Origin: Enterococcus columbae DSM 7374 = ATCC 51263
Lineage (GTDB): Bacteria; Bacillota; Bacilli; Lactobacillales; Enterococcaceae
NCBI RefSeq assembly: GCF_000406925.1
Contig: NZ_KE136348.1
Coordinates: 116,737-180,736 of the forward strand
Direction of reading: 5' to 3'
Length of the DNA stretch: 64,000 nucleotides
Under the pieces are notes generated by a model. The model was not told the origin of the DNA and did not search any database. It saw only the letters and a program-made list of their open reading frames with translations. The position numbers and the translations under genes were made by a program. Positions 34,576 through 45,223 of this stretch are shown piece by piece; positions within the stretch are counted from its first letter, which is position 1; every line of letters starts with the position of its first letter.

Positions 34576-35688
34576 CTACTTTGAATGAGAATATTCCTGA
34601 ATCAATGCTTGCACAATTGCATAAAGTCGCTCTGAAGCATCTGTAATCCCTTGAGACTTAGAAGCCTTAGCCATATTTTTTTGCTTATCTGCATCATTCA
34701 TAATCCGATCAATCGCTGCAACCAAGCTAGAACCAGTTAGCTGATTATCGGCTATGACTACCGCAGCACCAACTTTTTCTAAGCTTTTTGCATTCTTAGT
34801 CTGATGATCATTGGTGACATACGGACTTGGAATTAAGATTGCCGGCAAGCCTAGTGCTGTTAATTCCGCAATTGAAGTAGCGCCAGCCCGACCAATTAAC
34901 AAATCACAATTGCCCATTACCTCTGCCATATTGTGAATGTAAGGTTGAATGCTGATGTTTTTAAAAGCATCCTTAGACATGCCAATTTCTTCTTCAATTT
35001 GGCGATAATAGCGTTCCCCAGAAGCATATAACACTTGATAATCCCTTTTGGCTAATTCAGGTAAAGCGGAGATAACGGCTTGATTGATTTTTAACGCTCC
35101 CTGACTTCCCCCAAAAATCAAGACAGTCGGAATGCTTGGCTTTAGGCTATATTGGCTCAATACATCCGAGCGCTCAATTCCTTGCATTTCTTGCGCGCGA
35201 GGATTTCCTACCAGCACTGTCTTATGTAGCGGAAAATACTGTCCCGCATCAGAAAAAACAATCCCCACTTTATCAACAAAGCGTGATAAAAATTTATTGG
35301 TAATACCTGGTACACTATTTTGCTCATGAACAATGGTTGGAATTTTTAAACGGCTAGCTGCATAAACAACCGCTCCAGAAACATATCCCCCTGTACCAAT
35401 CACTACATCCGGTTGAAATTCTCTTAAAATTTTTTTGGCTTGAAAATAGCTCTTCAAAAATAATTGAATGGTTTTAAAATTATCTAATGACAAGCTTCTT
35501 TTAAACCCTTGAATTTCCAAAGTCTTAAAAGGTAGACCAGTCTGAGGGATAATTTTATTCTCTAAGCCTCTTTTCCCACCTACATACATAAATTCACATG
35601 TAGCATCAATCGATTGAACGTATTTAATAAAGGCAAGTGCCGGATAAATATGACCGCCTGTGCCTCCACCGGTAACTAAAATTTTCAT
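34576..35688 (-). CDS. murG: UDP-N-acetylglucosamine transferase MurG
   Basis: 370 residues, GT-B glycosyltransferase. The N-terminal glycine-rich loop is [26 protein letters not shown] lies near 100 and the second loop [12 protein letters not shown] near 193. The UDP-GlcNAc-binding [31 protein letters not shown] is near 268. It adds GlcNAc to lipid I to make lipid II on the inner face of the membrane. Standard position behind murD. Confidence 0.97.
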   Translation of the reverse strand: MKILVTGGGTGGHIYPALAFIKYVQSIDATCEFMYVGGKRGLENKIIPQTGLPFKTLEIQGFKRSLSLDNFKTIQLFLKSYFQAKKILREFQPDVVIGTGGYVSGAVVYAASRLKIPTIVHEQNSVPGITNKFLSRFVDKVGIVFSDAGQYFPLHKTVLVGNPRAQEMQGIERSDVLSQYSLKPSIPTVLIFGGSQGALKINQAVISALPELAKRDYQVLYASGERYYRQIEEEIGMSKDAFKNISIQPYIHNMAEVMGNCDLLIGRAGATSIAELTALGLPAILIPSPYVTNDHQTKNAKSLEKVGAAVVIADNQLTGSSLVAAIDRIMNDADKQKNMAKASKSQGITDASERLYAIVQALIQEYSHSK

Positions 35689-35720
35689 ATATAGCCTCTT
35701 TCAATGATTTATTTCCATAT

Positions 35721-37076
35721 TTATAATGCATTGACTGCATCCATGAATTTTTGTCCTCTAATTTCAAAATTAGGGTATTGATCCCAACTAGCATTAGCTG
35801 GTGAAAGCAAGACAATATCGCCTTTGATTGCTTTTTGATTAGCTAATTTTGCCCCAGCTACCACATCTTCAACCATTGTGATATCGCTAATGCCCGCTTT
35901 TTTAGCCGCTTCTTGTAATTTTCCCTTGGTTTCCCCAAAGAGAATAATTGCTTTTAAACCAGTTAAGGTTGGGACTAAAGCATCAAAACTATTACCACGA
36001 TCTAATCCACCCGCTAATAAAATGACCTTAGTGCGATCAAAACCAGCTAAAGCTTTTTGCGTAGCTAAAATATTTGTAGCTTTTGAATCATTATAATATT
36101 TTACCCCAGATACTTCACGAACAAACTGGGTGCGATGAGCAACACCATGAAAGTTTTTTAAAGCAGTGGCAATCGCTTTAGTTTCTTGATTTTGTAATTT
36201 TCCTACCGCGATAGCAGCTAAGGCATTTTCGATATTATGTTTCCCAGGAACGCCTAATTCGTCAGCGTTTAAAATGAATTCATCTTGATAATATAAAGCC
36301 CCATCAGCTAAATAGGCACCTGCTACTTTTTCTTCAGCAGAAAATGGAATGACTGTTGCTTTGGTTGTTTGAGCTAATTCTCTTAGCTCTGCTTGTTGCC
36401 AATTCAACACAAGAAAATCATGAGCATCCATATTTTTTTGTAAATGCCATTTTGAGGCGACATAATCTTCACGACTACCATGATAATCCAAATGCGCTTC
36501 ATATAAATTGGTAATTACCCCGATATGTGGATGAAATTTTTCAATTCCTTTTAGTTGGAAGCTAGATAGCTCCATTACTAAAACATCCTCTTTTTGCGCT
36601 TGGCTAGCCACATTGCTAGCCGGAAAGCCGATATTACCGGCTAGACGCGCCTGACCGAGTTTGCGCTCTTGATTTAAGACATTGGCAATCATGGTGGTAG
36701 TAGTAGTTTTACCATTTGTACCGGTAATACCGATAATTGGGGCTTCCGATACTAAATAAGCTAGCTCTACCTCGGTAATCACCGGGATGTTTAACTCAAG
36801 GGCCCGCGCGACCATTGGCTGTGTATACGGAATACCTGGGTTTTTCACCATCAAGGTAAAGCCTTCATCTAATAATTCGATTGGGTGACTACCAGTAATT
36901 ACTGTCACACCCAATTCCAGTAGCTCTTGAGCCTCTGGATTTTCATTAAAAGGTTTTCCGTCATTAACGGTAACAAGTGCACCCAAATTGTGTAACAATT
37001 TGGCCGCACTTACTCCACTTTTAGCTAGTCCTAAAACTAATACTTTTTGATTATTCAATTGATTGATTGATTTCAT
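35721..37076 (-). CDS. murD: UDP-N-acetylmuramoyl-L-alanine--D-glutamate ligase
   Basis: 451 residues. N-terminal Rossmann domain [17 protein letters not shown], central ATP loop [17 protein letters not shown] (about 112), catalytic [16 protein letters not shown], and C-terminal [19 protein letters not shown] and [19 protein letters not shown]. It adds D-Glu to UDP-MurNAc-Ala. ATG 37076 is preferred because AGGAG lies nine bases upstream; the ATG at 37085 touches that site. It is 12 bases behind mraY. Confidence 0.97.
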   Translation of the reverse strand: MKSINQLNNQKVLVLGLAKSGVSAAKLLHNLGALVTVNDGKPFNENPEAQELLELGVTVITGSHPIELLDEGFTLMVKNPGIPYTQPMVARALELNIPVITEVELAYLVSEAPIIGITGTNGKTTTTTMIANVLNQERKLGQARLAGNIGFPASNVASQAQKEDVLVMELSSFQLKGIEKFHPHIGVITNLYEAHLDYHGSREDYVASKWHLQKNMDAHDFLVLNWQQAELRELAQTTKATVIPFSAEEKVAGAYLADGALYYQDEFILNADELGVPGKHNIENALAAIAVGKLQNQETKAIATALKNFHGVAHRTQFVREVSGVKYYNDSKATNILATQKALAGFDRTKVILLAGGLDRGNSFDALVPTLTGLKAIILFGETKGKLQEAAKKAGISDITMVEDVVAGAKLANQKAIKGDIVLLSPANASWDQYPNFEIRGQKFMDAVNAL

Positions 37077-37088
37077 AATAGTCATCTC

Positions 37089-38051
37089 CTACAATACAAC
37101 AAATAGTGTTATTACTGAACAGATTAATGCAACAAGCCAAAAGACAATGTCAATCTTCCATTCAGTCCAACCGCTCATTTCAAAATGATGATGAATCGGT
37201 GACATCTTAAAAATCCGTTTACCTGTTAATTTAAAAGAAGTCACTTGCAACATGACACTAGCCGTCTCGATGACATAAATCAAACCGACTAATAATAAGG
37301 TCCATTCTTGATGTAATAAAATGGAAACAGCCGCTAATAATCCACCTAATGCTAGCGAACCAACATCACCCATGAAAATCTTGGCTGGTTTGTGATTGTA
37401 AGGGAAAAAGCCAATTAGACCACCAACAACACTGATACAAACAATCAAAATATCATATTGTTTTTGGTAAAAAGCGATGATGGCATAGGTTAAAAAGGAG
37501 ATAGTCCCTAAACCGGCAACTAAACCATCAATACCATCAGTTAAATTGACTGCGTTGGAAAAACCAACTAACCAAAAAATAATAAATAATCCATAGAAAT
37601 AGGATAATGGAATCTCAAAGGTAAAGAAATTTAGGACATTTGCTTGATGATCCATTAGAAAAACGATATAAAAAACAACTCCACCAATAATTTGACCAAT
37701 TAGCTTTTGTAAAGAAGTCAGACCAAGATTACGCTTTTTGAAGATTTTAATGAAATCATCTAAAAAGCCCAGGGTTCCATAAAGGAAAAAGACAAACAAT
37801 AAAATAAACATTGTTGGTGTCAATTCCCCTAACCAGATTGCCACCCAAATGGCTGTGAGGATTGCCGCACTTACAAAGACAAAGCCCCCCATCGTCGGTG
37901 TTCCCGCCTTTACATTATGCCATTTAGGGCCTTCATCCCGAATTTCCTGACCATATTTTTTTTGAATAAAATATTCAATAAACAAAGGCATAAAAGCAAA
38001 GGTTATGCCAAAGCTACTTGCTAGTGGTAAAATCATTTTGGTTAATTCCAT
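37089..38051 (-). CDS. mraY: Phospho-N-acetylmuramoyl-pentapeptide transferase MraY
   Basis: 320 residues with about ten membrane spans. Hallmarks are KWHNVKAGTPTMGGFVFV near 46, FLDDFIKIFKKRNLGLT near 98 (the Asp-Asp pair), NAVNLTDGIDGLVAGLG near 166 and MSPIHHHFEMSGW near 284. It moves phospho-MurNAc-pentapeptide onto undecaprenyl phosphate to form lipid I. Two adjacent ATGs (38054, 38051) are possible; the second has the better spacing to AGGAG. Confidence 0.97.
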   Translation of the reverse strand: MELTKMILPLASSFGITFAFMPLFIEYFIQKKYGQEIRDEGPKWHNVKAGTPTMGGFVFVSAAILTAIWVAIWLGELTPTMFILLFVFFLYGTLGFLDDFIKIFKKRNLGLTSLQKLIGQIIGGVVFYIVFLMDHQANVLNFFTFEIPLSYFYGLFIIFWLVGFSNAVNLTDGIDGLVAGLGTISFLTYAIIAFYQKQYDILIVCISVVGGLIGFFPYNHKPAKIFMGDVGSLALGGLLAAVSILLHQEWTLLLVGLIYVIETASVMLQVTSFKLTGKRIFKMSPIHHHFEMSGWTEWKIDIVFWLVALICSVITLFVVL

Positions 38052-38078
38052 CATTTTTCTCCTATTACAACATTTTCA

Positions 38079-40295
38079 TTAATTTTCTTTCAAGGTAAAG
38101 CTTAGCGTATCGCCAGTAATGGTTTCGTATGGCTGAATACTCTGGCTCACACAATAGCCACTACCTTCCAGCTTTATTTTCAAGTCCAACATACTCGTTA
38201 GCTTAATCAAATCAGCTTTAGACCAACCAGAGACATCCGGCATATAGTACTGCTCACTTTTGGTTTTTAAAATAATCTTTTCATTTGGTAAGACTTTAAT
38301 CCCTGCTTTAATCGATTGAGTAGTAACCTTTTCGCCACTACCTAAAACAATCACTTCTAAGCCTTGTTTTTCAGCCTGATTCGCTGCCTCAATTGCTGAC
38401 ATTCCTTCATAATTGGCCACTTTAATTTTTTCGTTGCTCTTTTCTTCAGTAGTGTCAGCTAATTGATCGGTATCTAATAAATCCATCGCCCGTTTTAACA
38501 ACGGATTCCCTACGCTAGGTAAAGCTGTTCCATCATATTCTTTTGGTAATTTAATGGTTAGATACAAGACGTATTCAGGCTCTTCGGCTGGAATCATTTC
38601 AACAATCGAATAAAGATAATCGTTGCTACCTTTAAGGTATCCACCAGATTGTGAAGCAACCTGCGCAGTCCCTGTTTTAGCTGCAATCGTATACCCTGGC
38701 ACACTATACTTACCATAGGCGCTACCATAATCCTTGCTTTCAACAACGTCTCGCATATATTCTCTGACCTTACGAGCAGCTTGTTCACTAATCGGTTTAC
38801 CCACCACTTCCGTATCTGTTACAACACGCTTATTGGTAGTATTATCCACGATTTCTTTAATAAAATGTGGTTTTACCATCGTTCCATTATTGGAAACAGC
38901 GGTAAAAGCTTGGAGCATTTGGAAATTGGTTACCGCAATCCCTTGACCAAAGGAACTCATCGCCTTAGATACGACATTATCTTCTGGTAAAATACCTGAA
39001 CTTTCGCCTAAAATACCGGCATTCGTACTTTGACCAAAACCAAATTGTTTCAAATATCTTTGCCAGCGATCTTGCATCCGTTGTTCTAGAATAACCATTC
39101 CTTTATTACTTGACCAAGAAAGCGCCTGACGCATGGTCAAGGTTCCTAACGCACCATGATCCCAGTCATCAATCGTTGTATCAGCAATCTTAATCGTCCC
39201 TGAATTAAAGGTCTCATTTTCATTAAAAATGCCTTGGTCAATCGCTGCCGAAGTCGTCAATATCTTCATCGTAGACCCCGGCTCATAAGTATCTTGTAAC
39301 AGTAGATTTAACCAAGTGAAATCATCGCCGCCTAATGTTGATTTATCTTCTGGATTAAATGACGGTTGTTGCGCCGCTGCTAAGATTTCACCAGTTTTTG
39401 CATTCATCAAAACGCCAGTCATATTTTCCGGCTTATTCTTTTGATAAGCTTCAGTTAATAATGTGTCTAAATAGCTTTGTAGGCGACTATCAATCGTTGT
39501 ATAAATGTCCTTCCCGTCAATTGCCGCTTGTTTTTGTGCAACAGTTCCAGGCAATGGATTTTGATAGTTATCCTTTTGATAGGTAATCTTCCCATCTTTT
39601 CCTTTCAACACATCATTATAGGCCTCTTCAATTCCTAATTTACCGACTAATCTTTCTTCATTATCCTTCGTTTCAATATCCGCATAACCGATGAGGTGTG
39701 AAGAAAACTGACCATTTGGATAAATTCTTGAAGGGTGATCATTGAAATATAAGCCTTTGCTTCCCTGACGCTTTAATTCAGCTTCGATTGCTTCTTTTTG
39801 CTGTAAAGTAATATTTTTAGCAGCCGAAATTTCTACCTGATAAGGTCGAGGATCCGTCTGATAAGCATTGTTCAATACTTTTAGGACACTTGCTTGATCG
39901 ATACCGGTCTGCTGATTTAAAACCTGGGCGATAATGGCAAAATCACTTTTTTCAGCATATAATTTTTTCTTTCCTTGTACATATGTTTTTGAAAAGACCA
40001 CATATGCCGAATAAGAAGTCGCATCTTCTGCAATCGCCACCCCATTTCGATCATAGATCGTACCACGCTTGGCAGGGATAACTTCCGATCCTTTATACAA
40101 CTCGGCAGTTTTCTCTTTTAACGAAACATCGCCTACTTTTCCGACTAAAACAATGTAGCTAAAGCGTATCGCAAATAAAAAGAACAACGCAATGGCGGTA
40201 GAAAAGAAGATTATCCCTACTTTTTTGCGGTTGTTCATCGTGGATTGATTTTTTTTACGAATAAAATCCTTAATTTTTTTATATCTTGAACTCAT
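38079..40295 (-). CDS. pbpX: Penicillin-binding protein 2X (FtsI), septal transpeptidase
   Basis: 738 residues, class B PBP. One membrane span (about 24-50) is followed by the dimerisation domain (EVIPAKRGTIYDRNGVAIAED). The transpeptidase domain has YEPGSTMKILT (SxxK serine), WSSNKGMV (SxN) and AAKTGTAQVA (KTG). Two C-terminal PASTA-like modules follow (VANYEGMSAIEAANQAE; MPDVSGWSKADLIKLTS), as in pneumococcal PBP2X. It cross-links septal peptidoglycan and is the main beta-lactam target of this type. It is encoded 7 bases behind ftsL. Confidence 0.95.
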   Translation of the reverse strand: MSSRYKKIKDFIRKKNQSTMNNRKKVGIIFFSTAIALFFLFAIRFSYIVLVGKVGDVSLKEKTAELYKGSEVIPAKRGTIYDRNGVAIAEDATSYSAYVVFSKTYVQGKKKLYAEKSDFAIIAQVLNQQTGIDQASVLKVLNNAYQTDPRPYQVEISAAKNITLQQKEAIEAELKRQGSKGLYFNDHPSRIYPNGQFSSHLIGYADIETKDNEERLVGKLGIEEAYNDVLKGKDGKITYQKDNYQNPLPGTVAQKQAAIDGKDIYTTIDSRLQSYLDTLLTEAYQKNKPENMTGVLMNAKTGEILAAAQQPSFNPEDKSTLGGDDFTWLNLLLQDTYEPGSTMKILTTSAAIDQGIFNENETFNSGTIKIADTTIDDWDHGALGTLTMRQALSWSSNKGMVILEQRMQDRWQRYLKQFGFGQSTNAGILGESSGILPEDNVVSKAMSSFGQGIAVTNFQMLQAFTAVSNNGTMVKPHFIKEIVDNTTNKRVVTDTEVVGKPISEQAARKVREYMRDVVESKDYGSAYGKYSVPGYTIAAKTGTAQVASQSGGYLKGSNDYLYSIVEMIPAEEPEYVLYLTIKLPKEYDGTALPSVGNPLLKRAMDLLDTDQLADTTEEKSNEKIKVANYEGMSAIEAANQAEKQGLEVIVLGSGEKVTTQSIKAGIKVLPNEKIILKTKSEQYYMPDVSGWSKADLIKLTSMLDLKIKLEGSGYCVSQSIQPYETITGDTLSFTLKEN

Positions 40296-40302
40296 TAATT
40301 TT

Positions 40303-40716
40303 TTACTTCACTTTCTTTAAATTATCATCATTAATTGATAACCCTAATTTCTCAGCAATTTGTTTAATTCGTTCAGCTTTAGAAAGCTCATTTTTTTCTT
40401 GCTGTAAGCGAGTAATATCTTTTTCATTTGTACTAATTTCATTTTCGACAATGGTAATGTTGTGTTCTAATTGATTAACTGAGGTACGAACATAAATCAT
40501 TCCCAATGCCAATAAAACAACTGATACCAACAACAAAAAAGCCAATGTCTTTTCCAACAGACTAATTCTTTTTAGTTTTAAGGCTGGTGATTGAGGGGCA
40601 ATAGCAACTTTTGGTCGTTGAACTTCATCAATTGAGAGATAATTCACTTGTTCAATCGGTTGTTCGATTGGGCTATCTAAATCAAATGAATAATCTTCAA
40701 ATTTCAATTCTGCCAT
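40303..40716 (-). CDS. ftsL: Cell division protein FtsL
   Basis: 137 residues: a cytoplasmic tail of about 55, one membrane span (LLEKTLAFLLLVSVVLLALGMIY, approximately 52-75) and an extracellular leucine-zipper coiled coil to the end. It joins DivIC and DivIB to control septal synthesis. Short and poorly conserved in sequence, it is identified by topology and by its fixed place between rsmH and pbp2X. Confidence 0.9.
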   Translation of the reverse strand: MAELKFEDYSFDLDSPIEQPIEQVNYLSIDEVQRPKVAIAPQSPALKLKRISLLEKTLAFLLLVSVVLLALGMIYVRTSVNQLEHNITIVENEISTNEKDITRLQQEKNELSKAERIKQIAEKLGLSINDDNLKKVK

Positions 40717-40721
40717 TGTTA

Positions 40722-41675
40722 CTACTCCTCCTCTCTTAATTTCTCAGCAATTCGTAGCTTTGCACTACGCGAACGGTTATTTTCTAATAATTCTTCCTGA
40801 CTAGCAACGATAGGTTTTCTAGTAATCAACTTCAAAATAGGCTGTGCTTCTTCTGGAATAACCGGTAATCCTGGAGGCACATCTTTAGGTTGACTATATT
40901 CTTTAAACATCGTCTTAACGATTCGATCCTCTAAAGAATGGAAGGTAATCACACTGACTCTACCACCCACCTTTAAGAGCTGAATGGCTTGTTCCAAAGA
41001 ATCTTCAACTGCCCCTAATTCATCATTGACCGCAATCCGTACAGCTTGAAAGATTCGTTTTGCCGGATGTCCACCGGCTCTTCTAGCGGGCGCCGGAATC
41101 GCTGTTTTGATAATATCGACTAACTCACCAGTTGTAGCAATTGGTTGAAGCTGTCTTCTTTTTTCAATTTCTCTAGCAATCTGTTTAGAAAATTTTTCTT
41201 CTCCATAACGGAAAAAAATCTTCACTAATTCGTGATAGCTATACTCATTAATGACATTATAAGCGCTAAAATCAGCACTTTGATCCATGCGCATATCTAA
41301 CGGCGCATCTTGATGGTAACTAAAACCACGACTGGCTTCATCTAACTGTGGAGATGAAACACCCAAATCATAGATAATCCCATCGACTTTTGTCACGTTT
41401 AATTTCGCTAACTGATCAGCTAACTCTCTAAAATTAGCACGAATAAAGGTCACCATCTTTTTTTCAACATACTGAGCTAAACGTTCCTTTGCATGTGCAA
41501 TCGCTAGCTCATCTTGATCAAAACAATAAAGATGGCCATTGGTTAATTGTGACAAAATATATTCACTATGACCGGCACCACCTAATGTGCAATCCACATA
41601 GATACCGTCTTCTTTGATAGCAAGACCATCAACTGTTTCTCGTTTCATTACAGTATAATGCTGGAATGACACCAT
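40722..41675 (-). CDS. rsmH: 16S rRNA (cytosine-1402-N4)-methyltransferase
   Basis: 317 residues. The SAM motif is [16 protein letters not shown] near 27; [23 protein letters not shown] lies near 103 and [17 protein letters not shown] near 243. It methylates N4 of C1402 in the ribosomal P site. Second gene of the mraZ-rsmH-ftsL start of the cluster; GAGGATTTATAATA precedes ATG. Confidence 0.97.
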   Translation of the reverse strand: MVSFQHYTVMKRETVDGLAIKEDGIYVDCTLGGAGHSEYILSQLTNGHLYCFDQDELAIAHAKERLAQYVEKKMVTFIRANFRELADQLAKLNVTKVDGIIYDLGVSSPQLDEASRGFSYHQDAPLDMRMDQSADFSAYNVINEYSYHELVKIFFRYGEEKFSKQIAREIEKRRQLQPIATTGELVDIIKTAIPAPARRAGGHPAKRIFQAVRIAVNDELGAVEDSLEQAIQLLKVGGRVSVITFHSLEDRIVKTMFKEYSQPKDVPPGLPVIPEEAQPILKLITRKPIVASQEELLENNRSRSAKLRIAEKLREEE

Positions 41676-41698
41676 TATTATAAATCCTCATTTCAATA

Positions 41699-42130
41699 TT
41701 ATAGACCAAAATCAATCATTGACTCAGCAATTTCATCAAAGCTTTCTTCAGCTTCAGTCGTAAATGCTTGCCAACGTGCTTCATCCCAAATTTCAATTCG
41801 GTTACTTACCCCAATGATGACACAGCTTTTTTCTAACTGTGCATGGGTTCGTAAGGTTTGGGGAATATTAATGCGCCCTTGTTTATCAATTTCACACTCC
41901 GTCGCTGCTGAATAGAAGAAACGAACAAATAAACGAGCGTCTTTCTTAGCTAGTGGCATTTCATTTAGTTTTTCTTCGAGCTTGTTCCACTCATCTAGAG
42001 GATAGCCAAATAAACAGCCGTCCAAGCCCCGTGTTACAACGAAGGTTTCACCTAATTTTTCACGAAACTTCGCTGGGACAATTAGCCGGCCTTTCGCGTC
42101 TATTGAATGTTGAAATTCACCCATAAACAT
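41699..42130 (-). CDS. mraZ: Transcriptional regulator MraZ
   Basis: 143 residues made of two SpoVT/AbrB-like halves: [22 protein letters not shown] and [21 protein letters not shown]. It binds repeated GTGG boxes before its own gene and in known cases represses the cluster. ATG 42130 follows GGAGGAACTTTCG and yields the usual family length; the earlier in-frame ATG lies within the ribosome site. It is the first gene of the division cluster. Confidence 0.96.
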   Translation of the reverse strand: MFMGEFQHSIDAKGRLIVPAKFREKLGETFVVTRGLDGCLFGYPLDEWNKLEEKLNEMPLAKKDARLFVRFFYSAATECEIDKQGRINIPQTLRTHAQLEKSCVIIGVSNRIEIWDEARWQAFTTEAEESFDEIAESMIDFGL

Positions 42131-42148
42131 CGAAAGTTCCTCCATTTA

Positions 42149-42193
42149 CCACTTAGTAACCTAAGTCTACCACATTCCCCCACTTTCTACCAC
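42149..42193 (-). promoter_or_regulatory. MraZ binding boxes at the cluster promoter
   Basis: On the minus strand GTGG occurs at 42193-42190, 42183-42180 and 42173-42170, exactly ten bases apart, each followed by TAGA or GGGA; a fourth lies at 42152-42149. Evenly spaced direct repeats are the known form of MraZ operators. TAGACT inside the third repeat may be the -10 box, so binding would cover the promoter. Confidence 0.7.
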
Positions 42194-42311
42194 TATTTCT
42201 ATAACATTTAATCGAACTTAATAAAAAAAAACAAAAAAATTCAAATTTGAAGACTTTTAAAAGTTTTTATAAAGATTCTTGCCGTTTTTAAGCCTTTTCA
42301 CCTCGACAAAC

Positions 42312-42671
42312 TTAAAAAATAGCGACAAACAATAAAAAGAAATACAAAGCAGCTAATAAAATAAATAAAAAGCGCCAAAACATTTTTAAATAGAAGCGAT
42401 AAGCAATTTCATCATAAAAATAAGCCTGTACTAAGGCTACACCAATGCCTAAAACCAAAGCTGAAATCAATAAATAAGGCCAGACACTTTCATTAAATAA
42501 AAGCTTGACAATATGATTTTCAACGAAAAATAAAATAGGCACCATAATATCAACTAGGCGTACTTTCAAATATTTTTTTAAACGAAAACGTTGAATGACA
42601 TAATTCAATCCCATAAATATAATGATAGGTGATACAAACCAAATAAATACAACCAGTGTTGAGTGATCCAT
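42312..42671 (-). CDS. DUF3397 family membrane protein
   Basis: 119 residues with four hydrophobic segments (about 5-25, 37-57, 62-85, 98-119) and a basic loop FRLKKYLKVRLVD. The DUF3397 family is found directly upstream of mraZ in enterococci and lactobacilli; its function is unknown. ATG 42671 is preceded by AAAGGATTAGATTT. The gap to mraZ contains its own promoter, so it may be transcribed separately. Confidence 0.85.
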   Translation of the reverse strand: MDHSTLVVFIWFVSPIIIFMGLNYVIQRFRLKKYLKVRLVDIMVPILFFVENHIVKLLFNESVWPYLLISALVLGIGVALVQAYFYDEIAYRFYLKMFWRFLFILLAALYFFLLFVAIF

Positions 42672-42861
42672 AAATCTAATCCTTTCTACAAACATCCATT
42701 CTATAATATACAACAAATACGTTACATCCTTGTTGCAAACTTTTTAAAAATATATTTAGTTCAACAATTTTTTAAATTCCTTTTGCAATATTCATTAAAA
42801 GCTTGAGTTCTAACCTAAATGGTTGTAAACTGAAACCAAATAAAGATAAAGGAAGGCTACT

Positions 42862-42978
42862 ATGAACGAAAAGAAAAAATTATCTACCTTTGAAAAAATT
42901 ACCAAAGTAGTAGTGTGGTCAATGTTAATTATCACAATCGGCGGTGTCTTACTTTCTGCCGTTGCCGCCTTAATGTAA
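42862..42978 (+). CDS. DUF4044 family small membrane protein
   Basis: 38 residues: MNEKKKLSTFEKITKVVVWS, then a single hydrophobic helix LIITIGGVLLSAVAALM. The STFEKIT...VVW pattern is typical of DUF4044 peptides found near the division cluster in Lactobacillales; the role is unknown. AAAGGAAGGCTACT gives a strong ribosome site. It is the only rightward gene in this part of the window and ends in a bidirectional terminator shared with recN. Confidence 0.85.
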   Translation: MNEKKKLSTFEKITKVVVWSMLIITIGGVLLSAVAALM

Positions 42979-43006
42979 GGTGAGCAGCCAATATAAGCCC
43001 ATAAAA

Positions 43007-43052
43007 AAAGCTGTTGCTGACAAGGATTTGATTCTAAGCAACAGCTTTTATT
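43007..43052. terminator. Bidirectional terminator of the DUF4044 gene and recN
   Basis: AAAGCTGTTGCT (43007-43018) pairs with AGCAACAGCTTT (43037-43048), with A residues before and T residues after. Confidence 0.9.
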
Positions 43053-43065
43053 TTATTTTGCTTGT

Positions 43066-44745
43066 TTATTTAGCCTGCAAGCTAGTAATTAATTCTTTCG
43101 CATGCTCGATGGTTAACGGAGTAATTTCAGCCCCTGATAGCATCCGAGCAACCTCTTGTACTCGCTCTTGTTCGTTTAATGGTTGAACAATTGTCGTGGT
43201 TCGGCCATCTTGAACAGTCTTTTTAATAAAATACTGATTCGTTGCGGCAGCTGCTACTTGTGGCAAATGGGTAATACAAAGGACCTGTGATTGCTGAGAA
43301 ATTTTGAAGATCTTCTCAGCAATTGCCTGTGCGACGCGCCCACTTACACCAGTATCCACCTCATCGAAAATAATACTAGTCATTTGTTGAGCCTTAGAAA
43401 AAATTGCTTTTAAGGCCAATAAAATTCTAGATAGTTCTCCACCAGAGGCCACCTTCACTAGTGGCTTTAAGGGCTCACCAGGGTTAGTGGTTAAATAAAA
43501 TTCTACCTGATCCATTCCTTGAAGGTGTAGCTGGTGTTTGTCTTTAAAAAAGCGAACCTCAAATTGGGTATTTTCTAAATACAGCTCTTTTAGCTCCTGC
43601 ATGATTTCTTTCGATAAGTGATGGGCCATTTGGTGTCGCTGATGACTAATTTGTTCAGCTTGCTGCCACAAGCTTTGTTCCAATGCTTTACATTTAGCTT
43701 CTAATCTTTCTAGCTGATCTTCTGTCTGAGTCGCATTTCCTAACTCATCGGTAATTTCAGCTAAATAATTTAAAATTTGCTCAATATCTTGACCATATTT
43801 CCGTTTTAATTTTTTGATCACACTTAGCCGTTGTTCAATTTCATCTAGGCGCGCTTCATCTAGCTCCAAACCATCTATTTGCTTGGCAATCCCTGCTGAG
43901 ACATCTTGCAATAGATAATAAGCGGACTGTAGTTGTTCACTTAATTCCTCGTAATCAGTATCCAAATGCGCAATCTCTTGTAATTGACCACCAACTAAAG
44001 ACAGGGTATCCATTAGATTTGGCTCTTCTAAGCTTAGAATCGCCCGACTTTTAGCAAAAGCATCCATGATTTTTTGAAAATTTAATAATTTATCCCGCTC
44101 TTCAAGTAATTGATCTTCTTCTCCTGGCAAAAGTGCGGCTTGTTCAATTTCCTCTTTTTGAAATTTCAGCATATCCAAACGCTGAACATACAGCTGCTCA
44201 TTATTGCGGATTTGTTGAACCTGCTTACTTAACTGTTGATAGGTTGTAAATTGTTCTTGATAGTCAGCTAATTTTTCCTTAAAGTCATCACTGCCTAAAG
44301 CATCAACAAAGCTTAAATGCTTATCCGCTTGTAATAATTGTTGGTGATCATTTTGCCCTTGAATATCAACTAAATAACTACCAATCCGTTTTAAATTGGC
44401 CAAGGTCATCGTACGACCATTCACTCGACAAAAGCTCTTGCCACTTCGTACTAAATCACGTTGAATAATTAAGACCCCTTCATCCAAATCTAGACCGAGC
44501 TCTTTAGCCAAACTAGTAAATTCAGCTTGTACAGGTAATTCAAAAATTCCTTCAATTACCGATTTATCCGCCCCTTGACGAATAAATTCACTAGAACCTC
44601 TCGCACCGGCTAATAAAGACATAGCATCAATAATGATGGATTTACCTGCCCCGGTTTCTCCTGTCAATGCCGTCATGCCTTCTTGAAAGTGTAAGTGTAG
44701 CTTGGGAATGATGGCAAAATTTTGAATGGATAATTCCAAAATCAA
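43066..44745 (-). CDS. recN: DNA repair protein RecN
   Basis: 559 residues, SMC-like ATPase. Walker A is ALTGETGAGKSIIIDA near 30, long coiled coils occupy about 150-380, and the ABC signature VASGGELSRILLALK and Walker B TSIIFDEVDTGVSG are C-terminal. It helps gather and process double-strand breaks. The start is not ATG: TTG 44745 has AGGTGA five bases upstream, and TTG 44739 is the alternative; longer starts run into argR. The gene overlaps no stop of argR (44766) and is probably coupled to it. Confidence 0.95.
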   Translation of the reverse strand: MILELSIQNFAIIPKLHLHFQEGMTALTGETGAGKSIIIDAMSLLAGARGSSEFIRQGADKSVIEGIFELPVQAEFTSLAKELGLDLDEGVLIIQRDLVRSGKSFCRVNGRTMTLANLKRIGSYLVDIQGQNDHQQLLQADKHLSFVDALGSDDFKEKLADYQEQFTTYQQLSKQVQQIRNNEQLYVQRLDMLKFQKEEIEQAALLPGEEDQLLEERDKLLNFQKIMDAFAKSRAILSLEEPNLMDTLSLVGGQLQEIAHLDTDYEELSEQLQSAYYLLQDVSAGIAKQIDGLELDEARLDEIEQRLSVIKKLKRKYGQDIEQILNYLAEITDELGNATQTEDQLERLEAKCKALEQSLWQQAEQISHQRHQMAHHLSKEIMQELKELYLENTQFEVRFFKDKHQLHLQGMDQVEFYLTTNPGEPLKPLVKVASGGELSRILLALKAIFSKAQQMTSIIFDEVDTGVSGRVAQAIAEKIFKISQQSQVLCITHLPQVAAAATNQYFIKKTVQDGRTTTIVQPLNEQERVQEVARMLSGAEITPLTIEHAKELITSLQAK

Positions 44746-44765
44746 GATTCTCACCTCAGTTTGAT

Positions 44766-45218
44766 TTATTGACGATACTGTTGCAAACGTTGATAGCACG
44801 CTAGACAAGCTGCTTCTTCTTTAAAAATCATCAACACACTATCATCATCATTTAGTAAACCAAATAATTCATTTTTAAAGCATTTATCTGATAAATTACC
44901 AATTGCCGAAGCATTACCAGGAATCGTTTTGACGATGATCATTTTATCCATTTGATCAATACCTAAACAAGCGGTCTTTAATAAGCGCAATAAACGATTA
45001 AAGCTATCCTCTGGCGTTTCAGCTGGCAAGCTATAGCGATAGCCTCCAGAAGCAGCTGGTACTTTGATTAATTTTAATTCTTTTATATCTCTAGAGACAG
45101 TTGCTTGGGTAACCTCTACTGAATAGTTACGCAATAATTCAACAAAGTCTTCTTGTTTTTCGATTTCATGTTCTGTCAGTAACTTAGTAATTAAGCGATG
45201 TCGATCTTTTTTTCTCAT
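44766..45218 (-). CDS. argR: Arginine repressor ArgR/AhrC
   Basis: 150 residues. The N-terminal winged helix has KKDRHRLITKLLTEHEIEKQ and VTQATVSRDIKELKLIKVP. The C-terminal domain has KTIPGNASAIGNLSDK and GLLNDDDSVLMIF, which bind arginine in a hexamer. It controls arginine synthesis and catabolism; in this gene order it always sits between tlyA and recN. The ATG at 45218 has its AAGGAGG 35 bases upstream, with a hairpin in between. It has its own promoter (TATAAT at 45312-45307), as a terminator follows tlyA. Confidence 0.93.
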   Translation of the reverse strand: MRKKDRHRLITKLLTEHEIEKQEDFVELLRNYSVEVTQATVSRDIKELKLIKVPAASGGYRYSLPAETPEDSFNRLLRLLKTACLGIDQMDKMIIVKTIPGNASAIGNLSDKCFKNELFGLLNDDDSVLMIFKEEAACLACYQRLQQYRQ

Positions 45219-45223
45219 TCAAG

